Source: Ruminococcus hominis (GTDB lineage: Bacteria > Bacillota > Clostridia > Lachnospirales > Lachnospiraceae). Taken from it: DNA of 64,000 nt. This document shows positions 24,418 to 32,529 of this stretch, one piece after another. The stretch lies in the NCBI RefSeq assembly GCF_014287355.1, contig NZ_JACOPE010000001.1, positions 1,426,001 to 1,490,000 of the forward strand. Direction: 5' to 3'. The position numbers were made by a program, and so were the translations under genes. Below the pieces are notes generated by a model. That model was given only the letters and a program-made list of their open reading frames with translations, searched no databases and had not been told where the DNA came from. The stretch's first letter is position 1, and every line of letters starts with the position of its first letter.

Positions 24418-26835
24418 ATGAATTTAAAGTATGATTTAAATAAAAATCAAGACAGAAAAATAGAAATTCTTGCACCGGCGGGTTCCTACGAAAGCTTTCA
24501 TGCAGCGATTGTGGCCGGAGCGGATGCAGTCTATGCCGGCGGACCGAAGTTTGGTGCAAGGGCATTTGCTGAGAATTTTACGGAAGATCAGCTTTTAAAT
24601 GCAATTGATTATGCACATTTACATCAGAGAAAATTTTACCTTACAGTAAATACCTTGTTGAAGGACTATGAAATTGAACAGCTTCCGGAATATCTGGAAC
24701 CGCTTTATCAAAGAGGGCTGGATGCAGTAATTGTTCAGGATATGGGAGTTTTAAATGTAGTGCGGCAATATTTCCCGGATATGGACATACATGCAAGTAC
24801 ACAAATGACGGTTACCGGAGTAAATGGGGCACAATTTTTAAAAGAAAACGGGGCAGTGCGTGTTGTTCCGGCGAGAGAAATTTCATTGGAAGAAGTTCGT
24901 AATATAAAATCTGTAACAGGTATGGAGATGGAATGTTTTGTACATGGAGCATTGTGCTATTGCTATTCCGGACAGTGTTTGCTTAGCAGTCTGATCGGAG
25001 GGCGGAGCGGAAATAGAGGGCAATGTGCTCAACCTTGCAGACTTCCTTATACAGTAGATGGAGAAAAAGGATATCTACTTAGTTTAAAAGATATTTGTAC
25101 TTTGGATATCATTCCGGATTTGATTGAGGCAGGGATTGATTCTTTTAAAATTGAAGGTCGAATGAAACGTCCGGAGTATGTTGCCGGTGTAACATCATTA
25201 TATCGTAAATATGTAGATTTATATCTGAAAAATCCTCAAAAACCATATTTGGTGGATGATAAAGACAAAGAGATGCTGATGGATTTGTTTAACCGAGGCG
25301 GGTTTCACACCGGATATTATAAACAGAAAAATGGTCGTAATATGATTACAATTCAAAAGCCGAATCATATTGGAGTTAAAGTCGGGGCGGTGCTTTCTCA
25401 AAAAGGAAGAGAAGTTCAGATGAGAGCTCTGACTGATATAGCTGCAGGTGATTTGATTGAATTTAAAAATGAGGCACAGCGTTATACCACTGGAAAATCT
25501 TGTAAGCAGGGAGAAGTGATAACAATTCTTGCGCCAAAAGGAATGAGACTGCCTGCGGGTGAAGTTTTATATCGTGTTCAGAGTCCGGAATTACTGAATA
25601 CTTTAGAGATAATGTATTCAAAAGGAAAGGTAATTGAAAAACTTTATGGATACATTTCAATGGAAGCAGGAAAAGCAGCAAAATTAGTAGTTTGTAAAGA
25701 TGAATATAGCGTAGAAGTAGAATCGGAACAACAAGTTGAAGCAGCAAGCAGCCGTCCGCTCGATGAAGAGAGAATTAAAAAACAGCTACAGAAAACAGGA
25801 AATACGGAATTTGCGTTTGATATGTTAGATGTCGAATTACATGGAGAAGTCTTTCTTCCGATGCAGCAACTTAATGAAATGAGACGAAAAGCGTTAGAAG
25901 AATTAGAAAAAAAGATACAGGATTCTTTTCATAGAAAAACAGCCGAAAAGAAAGTTTTACAAGAAGAAATATTGGATACAGTATCGGTGAAATTTAGTAA
26001 GAAAGAGAATAAGCTGTCTGTTTTGGTTGAGACACAAGAACAATTAGAAGCAGTTTTAGAAAATGATAATTCAGTTGCATGTATCTATGTTGACAGTAAT
26101 CTTGATACAACAGGATTAGATACGGAACTATGGAAAGGGATATCGGATAGGATTCATAAAAAGAATATAGAAGTATTTTTAGCAATGCCACGTATTTTTC
26201 GAAATCAGACGATAGAGATTTTTGAACAGGCATATGACAGCATTTTGACAAGATACTTTGATGGAATGTTGATTCGAAGCATGGAAGAATATCAGTTTTT
26301 AAAATCAAAAAATTATTCGGATAACATTCGTTTGGATTATAATTTATATATTATGAATAGATTTGCAAAACAATTCTGGAAAAAGCAGGGTATTACTTAT
26401 GGTACAATACCGGTTGAATTAAATAAAAGCGAAATTGTAAACCTGGATTCAAAACAGGATGAGATGATTGTATACGGGTATATTCCGGCAATGGTGACAG
26501 CCCAGTGCGTGACATCTACGGTTCACGGGTGTAAAAAAGATTGTAAGATCACGATGTTAAAGGATCGGTATCAGAATGAATTTCCGGTCAAAAATCAGTG
26601 TAGAGATTGTTATAATGTAATTTATAATACAGCGCCACTGTATCTGATAGACCTGAAAGAAGATTTGGAAGAATTGAATGCAGAACGGTATCGCATTCAG
26701 TTTTCAATAGAAAACAGAGACGAAGTGAAGCAAATTTTGAACCAATGTAATAGCATGTTTAGTGATGAAAAGGGAGAGCTGTTTTCACAAAAGGATTCTA
26801 TTACGAGAGGACATTTCAGAAGAGGAGTTTCTTGA
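24418..26835 (+). CDS. U32 family peptidase-like protein with DUF3656 (RlhA-like)
   Basis: 805 residues. N-terminal U32 TIM-barrel domain (about 15-290) with the family signature in EMECFVHGALCYCYSGQCLLSS and the cysteine run GNRGQCAQPCRLPY. Beyond residue about 380 lies a DUF3656-type region, and the last about 250 residues repeat a barrel-like segment with further cysteines (TAQCVTSTVHGCKKDC, NQCRDCYN). U32 proteins known best as collagenase-like are now tied to RNA hydroxylation (RlhA on 23S rRNA, TrhP on tRNA); the long form with DUF3656 is nearest RlhA. The cysteines fit an Fe-S site. Own ribosome site AAAGGGAG. Confidence 0.88.
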   Translation: MNLKYDLNKNQDRKIEILAPAGSYESFHAAIVAGADAVYAGGPKFGARAFAENFTEDQLLNAIDYAHLHQRKFYLTVNTLLKDYEIEQLPEYLEPLYQRGLDAVIVQDMGVLNVVRQYFPDMDIHASTQMTVTGVNGAQFLKENGAVRVVPAREISLEEVRNIKSVTGMEMECFVHGALCYCYSGQCLLSSLIGGRSGNRGQCAQPCRLPYTVDGEKGYLLSLKDICTLDIIPDLIEAGIDSFKIEGRMKRPEYVAGVTSLYRKYVDLYLKNPQKPYLVDDKDKEMLMDLFNRGGFHTGYYKQKNGRNMITIQKPNHIGVKVGAVLSQKGREVQMRALTDIAAGDLIEFKNEAQRYTTGKSCKQGEVITILAPKGMRLPAGEVLYRVQSPELLNTLEIMYSKGKVIEKLYGYISMEAGKAAKLVVCKDEYSVEVESEQQVEAASSRPLDEERIKKQLQKTGNTEFAFDMLDVELHGEVFLPMQQLNEMRRKALEELEKKIQDSFHRKTAEKKVLQEEILDTVSVKFSKKENKLSVLVETQEQLEAVLENDNSVACIYVDSNLDTTGLDTELWKGISDRIHKKNIEVFLAMPRIFRNQTIEIFEQAYDSILTRYFDGMLIRSMEEYQFLKSKNYSDNIRLDYNLYIMNRFAKQFWKKQGITYGTIPVELNKSEIVNLDSKQDEMIVYGYIPAMVTAQCVTSTVHGCKKDCKITMLKDRYQNEFPVKNQCRDCYNVIYNTAPLYLIDLKEDLEELNAERYRIQFSIENRDEVKQILNQCNSMFSDEKGELFSQKDSITRGHFRRGVS

Positions 26836-26872
26836 AAATTTTAGAAAAGATTATTATTAGGTAGGTGGAAAA

Positions 26873-28291
26873 GTGGTTAATATTATAATAGAACTTTCAA
26901 AATATATTATTATATTTTTGATGACTGCATATACATTTTCGTGCTTTTCTATCTTTGTACAAGAATACGAAGAGAGCGAAAGACACATTCTGATTCGTCA
27001 GAATATATTAATGTTTTTAATACATTTTATGGCTTATATGGTTATGTATTTAAAAGCAGGAGAACAGAAACTAATTGTTTTTTACGGATGTCAGGTTGTA
27101 TATTTTATTGCAGTAATCGTATTGTATCGGATTATCTATCCGAATGTATCCAGTTTGATTGTAAACAATATGTGTATGTTGATCAGTATTGGATTAATCA
27201 TGATCACAAGACTGGAGTTTGCAGATGCAGTAAAACAGTTTATTTATGCAATTGTAGGTGCGGTGATTGGACTTGTTGTTCCGGTTATTATTCGTAAGAT
27301 GAAGACATTGATAGATTGGACATATATATATGCGGGTGTAGGATTTGCATTTTTGTGTCTTGTTGCAGTGTTTGCTGCAACTTCCGGAGGTGCGAAGTTA
27401 GGATTTACAATTGCTGGATTTGGAGTGCAGCCATCAGAATTTGTAAAAATATTGTTTGTGTTTTTTGTTGCAGCGAGTTTGCAAAAATCAACAGACTTTA
27501 AAAATGTTTTGATTACAACAGCAATTGCGGCAGCGCATGTACTTATTTTAGTTTTATCAACAGATTTGGGAGCGGCACTGATTTTCTTTGTCGTATATCT
27601 GGTTATGCTGTATGTGGCAACAAGACAACCACTGTATGCAATAGCAGGAATTGGTGCAGGAAGTGTTGCGGCTATGCTGGGATATCGTTTGTTTGCACAT
27701 ATTAAAGTACGAGTATCTGTATGGAAGGATCCGTTCGCTTCATATAACGAGGGCGGGTATCAGGTAGCACAGTCATTATTTGCGATTGGTACCGGCAGCT
27801 GGTTTGGAATGGGACTGATGCAGGGAAGTCCAGATTTGATACCGGTAGCAGAGTCGGACTTTATATTCGCAGCAATTGCCGAGGAGATGGGACTGATTTA
27901 TGCGTTATGTCTGATTTTGATTTGTGTAAGCTGTTATGTTATGTTTTTAAATATTGCAATGGAAATTAGAAATCAATTTTATAAATTGGTTGCACTGGGA
28001 TTGGGAACCTGCTACATTTTCCAGGTGTTTTTGATGATTGGAGGAGTAACGAAATTTATTCCTTCTACAGGAGTTACACTGCCATTGGTAAGTTATGGTG
28101 GAAGTTCCATGTTAAGTACAATGATTATGTTTGGTATCATACAAGGTTTGTACATAGTCAGAGAAGATGAAGTTGAAAAAAGAGAATTAAAAAGAGCAAG
28201 AAAAGAGAGAGTAGTAAGAAATGAAACGGGAAGAACGTCCAAAAAGAACAAAACAAAATTCGAAGAAGTCCCGAAACAAAGAATTCGCTAG
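26873..28291 (+). CDS. FtsW/RodA/SpoVE family peptidoglycan polymerase
   Basis: 472 residues, GTG start after GGTAGGTGG. About eleven or twelve membrane helices. SEDS-family glycosyltransferase that polymerises lipid II. Family motifs: GFGVQPSEFVKI, STDLGAALIFF, WKDPFASYNEGGYQVAQSLFAIGTGS and the C-terminal VTLPLVSYGGSSMLSTM. The N-terminal extra helices (about 10-125) are longer than in E. coli FtsW. A basic C-terminal tail overlaps the next gene by 71 bases; that gene is its cognate-type transpeptidase. Confidence 0.93.
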   Translation: MVNIIIELSKYIIIFLMTAYTFSCFSIFVQEYEESERHILIRQNILMFLIHFMAYMVMYLKAGEQKLIVFYGCQVVYFIAVIVLYRIIYPNVSSLIVNNMCMLISIGLIMITRLEFADAVKQFIYAIVGAVIGLVVPVIIRKMKTLIDWTYIYAGVGFAFLCLVAVFAATSGGAKLGFTIAGFGVQPSEFVKILFVFFVAASLQKSTDFKNVLITTAIAAAHVLILVLSTDLGAALIFFVVYLVMLYVATRQPLYAIAGIGAGSVAAMLGYRLFAHIKVRVSVWKDPFASYNEGGYQVAQSLFAIGTGSWFGMGLMQGSPDLIPVAESDFIFAAIAEEMGLIYALCLILICVSCYVMFLNIAMEIRNQFYKLVALGLGTCYIFQVFLMIGGVTKFIPSTGVTLPLVSYGGSSMLSTMIMFGIIQGLYIVREDEVEKRELKRARKERVVRNETGRTSKKNKTKFEEVPKQRIR

Positions 28292-29678
28292 AGTTACGTA
28301 TATTTTTGTATTGTTGTTCCTTGCGTTGATGGGATATCTTGTTTATTTTAATCTTGTGCGTGCACAGAAAATTGTGAACAACCCACACAATGAACGACAG
28401 AATAATTTTGCACAACAGGTAGTCAGAGGCAATATCACAGACAAGAATGGAGTTGTGCTTGCAGAAACGCAAACGGATGAAGCGGGAAATGAATCGAGAG
28501 TGTATCCATATGGAGATGTATTTGCACATGTTATAGGGTATGATTCCAGTCTTGGAAAAACCGGATTGGAATCAGTAGAAAATTTCGAACTTTTAACATC
28601 GAATGCATTTTTCTTGGAGAAGATTAGAAATGAGTTTCAGGACACAAAAAATATCGGAGATACAGTTGTAACAACGTTGGATGCCCAGCTTCAACAAGCG
28701 GCATATGATGCACTTGCAGACAATAAAGGTGCGGTAGTTGTCTTGGATCCAGCTACAGGAAAGATACTGGCAATGGTGTCAAAACCGACTTTTGATCCGA
28801 ATCAGATTGAAACAGAGTGGGATTATTTGAATTCGGATAGTGATAATAGTCCGCTTTTAAATCGTGTGACGCAGGGAGCATATGCTCCGGGATCAACATT
28901 TAAAATTGTAACGGCGTTAGAGTTTATGAGAGAAAATCCAGATTATGCAAATTATACATATGATTGTCAGGGAGCTATTACTTGGGGAGATACTACAATT
29001 CATTGTTTTGCAAGTACTGTTCATGGGCTGGAAGATTTAAGAAGCTCTTTTGCAAATTCATGTAATTCCTCTTTTGCAAATATAGGGTTGTCATTAAATA
29101 AAACATCTTATAGACAAACAGCGGAGGAATTATTGTTTAATAAAAAACTTCCATCGGTATTGGATTATTCTAAGAGTTCTTTTGCGGTGGATGAGAATAC
29201 CGGAGAAGCAGAGATAATGATGACAGCTATGGGGCAGGGAAACACCCTGGTCAGTCCTTATCACATGGCACTTATCACATCAGCAGTGGCGAATGGAGGA
29301 ACACTGATGCGCCCATATCTGGTTGATAAAGTGACGAACCATACTGGTAATGAAATTAGTAAAAATGTACCAAAGAGTTATAAAAAGCTTATGACTTCAG
29401 ATGAAGCGGCTCAGCTTAAAGAATATATGCGTGCGGTAGTAGAAGAAGGAACCGGAATGGATTTGAATTATGGCTCTTATACGGTTGCCGGAAAGACCGG
29501 AACAGCAGAGTACAGTATGGATGATGGTGAAAAAACCCATTCTTGGTTTGTTGGTTTTACCAATGTAGATAATCCAGAGTTGGTGATCAGTGTTATTATC
29601 GAAGGATATGATGGAAACAGTGGTGCAAAAGCAGTGCCGATAGCAAAGCAGATTTTGGATTCATATTATAACAGATAA
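28221..29678 (+). CDS. Penicillin-binding transpeptidase (class B PBP, PbpA-like)
   Basis: 485 residues. Very basic cytoplasmic N terminus, one membrane helix (about 27-46), a short dimerisation domain and a transpeptidase domain. Catalytic motifs: STFK at 225-228 (Ser225 nucleophile), SCN at 280-282, KTG at 425-427. Crosslinks peptidoglycan, probably with the SEDS partner encoded immediately upstream. The first 71 bases lie within that gene in another frame; moving the start downstream would delete the basic region and membrane helix, so I keep this start. Confidence 0.93.
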   Translation: MKREERPKRTKQNSKKSRNKEFARVTYIFVLLFLALMGYLVYFNLVRAQKIVNNPHNERQNNFAQQVVRGNITDKNGVVLAETQTDEAGNESRVYPYGDVFAHVIGYDSSLGKTGLESVENFELLTSNAFFLEKIRNEFQDTKNIGDTVVTTLDAQLQQAAYDALADNKGAVVVLDPATGKILAMVSKPTFDPNQIETEWDYLNSDSDNSPLLNRVTQGAYAPGSTFKIVTALEFMRENPDYANYTYDCQGAITWGDTTIHCFASTVHGLEDLRSSFANSCNSSFANIGLSLNKTSYRQTAEELLFNKKLPSVLDYSKSSFAVDENTGEAEIMMTAMGQGNTLVSPYHMALITSAVANGGTLMRPYLVDKVTNHTGNEISKNVPKSYKKLMTSDEAAQLKEYMRAVVEEGTGMDLNYGSYTVAGKTGTAEYSMDDGEKTHSWFVGFTNVDNPELVISVIIEGYDGNSGAKAVPIAKQILDSYYNR

Positions 29679-29697
29679 TGAAAGAGCAGGGAAAAGA

Positions 29698-30042
29698 ATG
29701 CAGATTAGATGTTTTTGTGACTTATATGTTAGTGAACGATTTGAAAAAAAGAAGAATCAAGTGCTGAAAAAATTAATGGAAAGGAAATTTCAAACACCTT
29801 TTTACTTGATTACATTGGCACAGGGAGAACAGAATCATCTTGATATATATTCTTCTCTGCTGTTACAACAAGGAATTTATGATGATGAGACAATATTTAT
29901 TGTTGGGATAGCCGAAGATTATACATCAGCAATGAGTCTTGTTGAATGTATCACACAGGACACAGTTGAAAAAACGGGTGGTGTAGAGATTAGGGCGTAT
30001 ATAGTAGAACAACAAAGAAGATTTGAAGAAAGCAGAGGGTGA
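29698..30042 (+). CDS. Conserved hypothetical protein, 114 residues
   Basis: I do not recognise the family. It is soluble, no membrane segment or signal, with two cysteines near the start (IRCFCDLYV), a basic helix (FEKKKNQVLKKLMERKF) and alternating hydrophobic segments that suggest a small alpha/beta fold (PFYLITLAQGEQNHLDIYSS, TIFIVGIAEDYTSAMSLVECI). GGGAA ribosome site. It lies 19 bases after the PBP gene and 3 before the DUF2953 gene, so it belongs to this cell-wall/sporulation run of genes. Confidence 0.75.
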   Translation: MQIRCFCDLYVSERFEKKKNQVLKKLMERKFQTPFYLITLAQGEQNHLDIYSSLLLQQGIYDDETIFIVGIAEDYTSAMSLVECITQDTVEKTGGVEIRAYIVEQQRRFEESRG

Positions 30043-30045
30043 AAA

Positions 30046-30999
30046 ATGCTCCATGTAATCCTGTTTATATTAAAGTTAATAGGGTATCTGATACTGGGAA
30101 TTATCGTGTTACTTGCTTTAATGCTTATTACAGTATTGTTATCACCATTTTGTTATCAGGCAAGAGGCAAATGTGATAAAGAAATAAAAAATCTTGATGT
30201 TCATGGGTCATTTACGTATCTGTTTCATCTGATTTCGGGAGAGATAAATTACAAAAAAGAGCAATTTACCTGGAAAATACGAATTGCCTGGATACAAAAA
30301 AGTAATATTGCCGAAACAACAGATGTAAAAAAAGAAAATGTAAAGAAGAGCGATGTACTACAATCAGATAATGATAAAATATTGACTGCTATGGAAGAAA
30401 AAGAGGGAGAACAACCAATCCACAAGCCGAAGGCTGTGGTGTCAGAAACAAAGGAAGAGCATGTGCAAGAAGAGACTACTTCAGAAAAAAAAGCTGAAAT
30501 CAAGTCAAAAAAAGAAAAAAAATCAAGTCTTTATGAAAGAGCAGTCTCTAAATTGCGGACACTTAGGTGTACAGTTCAAAAGGTTTGTGATAAGATAAAA
30601 TTACTTATTCAAAAAAAGAATATCTTAATGGCATTTATAACAGAAGAGACACATGTGGCAGCATTAAAAAAGCTTATTTGTGAATTAAAGAAATTGTTGA
30701 AAAAATATTGCCCCAAAAAAGTAGAGGGAGATATCCATTTTGGATTTGAAGAGCCTGATTTGACAGGGAAAGTTTTAGCAGTGCTGGGAATGATATATCC
30801 GTTGGTTGGAGAACATCTAAATATCAGTCCGGATTTTGAAAAGTCTGTTTTGGATGGAAGATTATTTATAAAAGGAAAAATCAGAATCTCGAGTATCGTA
30901 AAGATGGCATGGAATCTTATTTGGACAAAAAATGTCAGAATAACAATTGGAGATATTAGGAAATTCAGTTTTGATGAAGGAGGAGTACAAAATGGCTGA
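30046..30999 (+). CDS. DUF2953 domain-containing membrane protein (YtfI-like)
   Basis: 317 residues. N-terminal membrane helix (about 5-30), a central highly charged low-complexity stretch rich in Lys and Glu (about 85-160), then the DUF2953 domain (about 170-317) with VEGDIHFGFEEPDLTGKVLAVLG. In Bacillus the homologue ytfI precedes ytfJ, as here. Function unknown, associated with spore formers. Its last 8 bases overlap ytfJ. Confidence 0.85.
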   Translation: MLHVILFILKLIGYLILGIIVLLALMLITVLLSPFCYQARGKCDKEIKNLDVHGSFTYLFHLISGEINYKKEQFTWKIRIAWIQKSNIAETTDVKKENVKKSDVLQSDNDKILTAMEEKEGEQPIHKPKAVVSETKEEHVQEETTSEKKAEIKSKKEKKSSLYERAVSKLRTLRCTVQKVCDKIKLLIQKKNILMAFITEETHVAALKKLICELKKLLKKYCPKKVEGDIHFGFEEPDLTGKVLAVLGMIYPLVGEHLNISPDFEKSVLDGRLFIKGKIRISSIVKMAWNLIWTKNVRITIGDIRKFSFDEGGVQNG

Positions 31000-31381
31000 T
31001 ACAAATAATTTTAAAGATACAGTAGGTGCTTTGTTTAAGGGGATGGATGGAGTAGTATCTTCAAAGACAGTAGTAGGAGAGGCAATTCATACAGATGGAG
31101 TGACAATACTTCCGCTCTTAGATGTTTCGTTTGGACTTGGTGCCGGTGCATTTGATAACGATAAGAAAGAAAGAACCGGTGGAGGTATTGGTGGAAAAAT
31201 CACACCAAGTGCTGTGCTGGTGATTAAAGATGGAACAACACGATTGGTAAATATTAAGAATCAAGATACGATGACAAAATTGCTTGATATGGTACCTGGA
31301 ATTTTAGATAAATTTACAACAAGAAAAGAAGACACTGTAACAGAAGAAGACGTTGCAGAAATGTTGGATGATGCAGAATAA
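30992..31381 (+). CDS. ytfJ: GerW family sporulation protein (YtfJ)
   Basis: 129 residues; AAGGAGGAG just upstream sets the start at MADTNNFKD rather than an earlier in-frame ATG at 30947. Family features: VGEAIHTDGVTILPLLDVSFGLGAGAF followed by a glycine-rich GGGIGGKITPSAVLVI region. YtfJ/GerW proteins are forespore products needed for some germinant responses. It sits downstream of the DUF2953 gene as in Bacillus. Confidence 0.92.
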   Translation: MADTNNFKDTVGALFKGMDGVVSSKTVVGEAIHTDGVTILPLLDVSFGLGAGAFDNDKKERTGGGIGGKITPSAVLVIKDGTTRLVNIKNQDTMTKLLDMVPGILDKFTTRKEDTVTEEDVAEMLDDAE

Positions 31382-31437
31382 AGACAGAAAGAACTGCATA
31401 AGCATAAATAAGAAGTGGATATGATAGATGGAATAGA

Positions 31438-31578
31438 ATGAAACGAGTGATAGGGTTTGCATTTTTTTGTGCAGCAATAGGGATGGTAATCGCATGGATG
31501 ATGCCAGAGACTTTGTTTTTTCGTATAATGCTGTTTCTTGGATTTATGATAGCGGGATATATATTATTCTGTAAATAA
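31438..31578 (+). CDS. Small hydrophobic protein, 46 residues
   Basis: The frame MKRVIGFAFFCAAIGMVIAW... ends YILFCK before TAA. It would have two short membrane helices (about 4-20 and 27-43) around a MMPETLFFR loop. No strong ribosome site is visible (GATGGAAT at best). I include it because it follows ytfJ by 56 bases, precedes a terminator and keeps an uninterrupted membrane-like composition. No known function. It could still be chance. Confidence 0.55.
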   Translation: MKRVIGFAFFCAAIGMVIAWMMPETLFFRIMLFLGFMIAGYILFCK

Positions 31579-31636
31579 GAAACCCAAAAGGGTTATTGAA
31601 CAGTAACCTGTTTGATCATATGCTTGACAGAAAAAA

Positions 31637-31675
31637 GAAAAGACTCAATATTCAAAGAGAATACTGAGTCTTTTT
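31637..31675. terminator. Bidirectional terminator between the ytfJ group and rpmB
   Basis: AAGACTCAATATTC (31640-31653) pairs with GAATACTGAGTCTT (31659-31672) with one mismatch; A run on the left and T5 on the right serve both converging transcripts. Confidence 0.88.
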
Positions 31676-31733
31676 AATCCGTGTCTGTAAAGCGGTCATT
31701 TACAATCCGCTCTGTCTGAAAACGATACTTAAA

Positions 31734-31919
31734 TTAAGCACGTTCTACGCGTCCTGATTTCAGGCATGATGTACATACGTACATTCTTTTAGCTCCGCCT
31801 TCAGTCTGAACTCTAACAGACTTTACATTTGATTTCCACATTTTTGGTGATTTTCTATGAGAGTGACTTACGTTGTTTCCGAAGTGAGCACCCTTTTCAC
31901 AAATAGCACATTTAGCCAT
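31734..31919 (-). CDS. rpmB: 50S ribosomal protein L28
   Basis: 61 residues starting MAKCAICEKG. AGGAGG on the minus strand at about 31928-31933 sets the ATG at 31919; an upstream in-frame GTG is within the ribosome site. The CxxC at 4-7 and CTSC near residue 50 give the zinc-binding form of L28. The SHSHRKSPKMWKSNV and KRMYVCTSCLKSGRV segments are standard. Divergent from the asp23-like gene. Confidence 0.97.
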   Translation of the reverse strand: MAKCAICEKGAHFGNNVSHSHRKSPKMWKSNVKSVRVQTEGGAKRMYVCTSCLKSGRVERA

Positions 31920-31974
31920 CACAAACACCTCCTAACAATTTGAAATAGTCTATAATTAGACTCACAACACTGAT

Positions 31975-32003
31975 ATTCTAGCAGAAAGCTGCAATGAATG
32001 CAA
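31975..32003 (-). promoter_or_regulatory. Promoter of rpmB
   Basis: On the minus strand TTGCAT (31998-32003) and TAGAAT (31975-31980) are 17 bases apart; the start near 31968 gives a leader of about 49 bases. Confidence 0.65.
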
Positions 32004-32155
32004 GCGTTTTTTTGAATTAGTGACATTTATTTTTAATTTTCTCGATATTTTTTAAAGAAAGATGGTTCACAGAATATAGTTTTCATGCTAATATAATCAT
32101 ATCTGTATTAAAAAGTATAGGTTTGAAATCCATTTGAAATTGGAGGTATATAGAA

Positions 32156-32515
32156 ATGAAAGGTAGTATGAGTACAGATCTGGGGATTATTACAATCAAC
32201 CCGGAAGTAATTGCGAAGTATGCAGGTTCCGTTGCAGTAGAGTGCTTTGGAGTTGTAGGTATGGCAGCTGTGAATATGAAAGACGGTCTTGTAAAATTAT
32301 TAAAAAGAGAGAGTCTGACTCATGGGATTCAGATTGAGATTTCAGATGAGAACAGTTTAACTCTGAATTTTCATGTGATTGTTGCTTATGGTGTAAATAT
32401 TCTGTCTGTGTCAGATAATTTGATGAATAATGTAAAATATAAAGTAGAAGAATTCACCGGTATGACAGTCGATAAAATTAACATCTTCGTTGAAGGTGTC
32501 AGAGTGATTGATTAA
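32156..32515 (+). CDS. Asp23/Gls24 family envelope stress response protein
   Basis: 119 residues. Asp23 (DUF322) domain over almost the full length, with INPEVIAKYAGSVAVECFGVVGM and the C-terminal VDKINIFVEGVRV. Members associate with the membrane and often precede the fatty acid kinase fakA, as here (14-base gap). GGAGG is 9 bases upstream. A TATAAT at 32092-32097 is the likely -10 but I find no matching -35. Confidence 0.93.
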   Translation: MKGSMSTDLGIITINPEVIAKYAGSVAVECFGVVGMAAVNMKDGLVKLLKRESLTHGIQIEISDENSLTLNFHVIVAYGVNILSVSDNLMNNVKYKVEEFTGMTVDKINIFVEGVRVID

Positions 32516-32529
32516 GGAGGATATTGATC

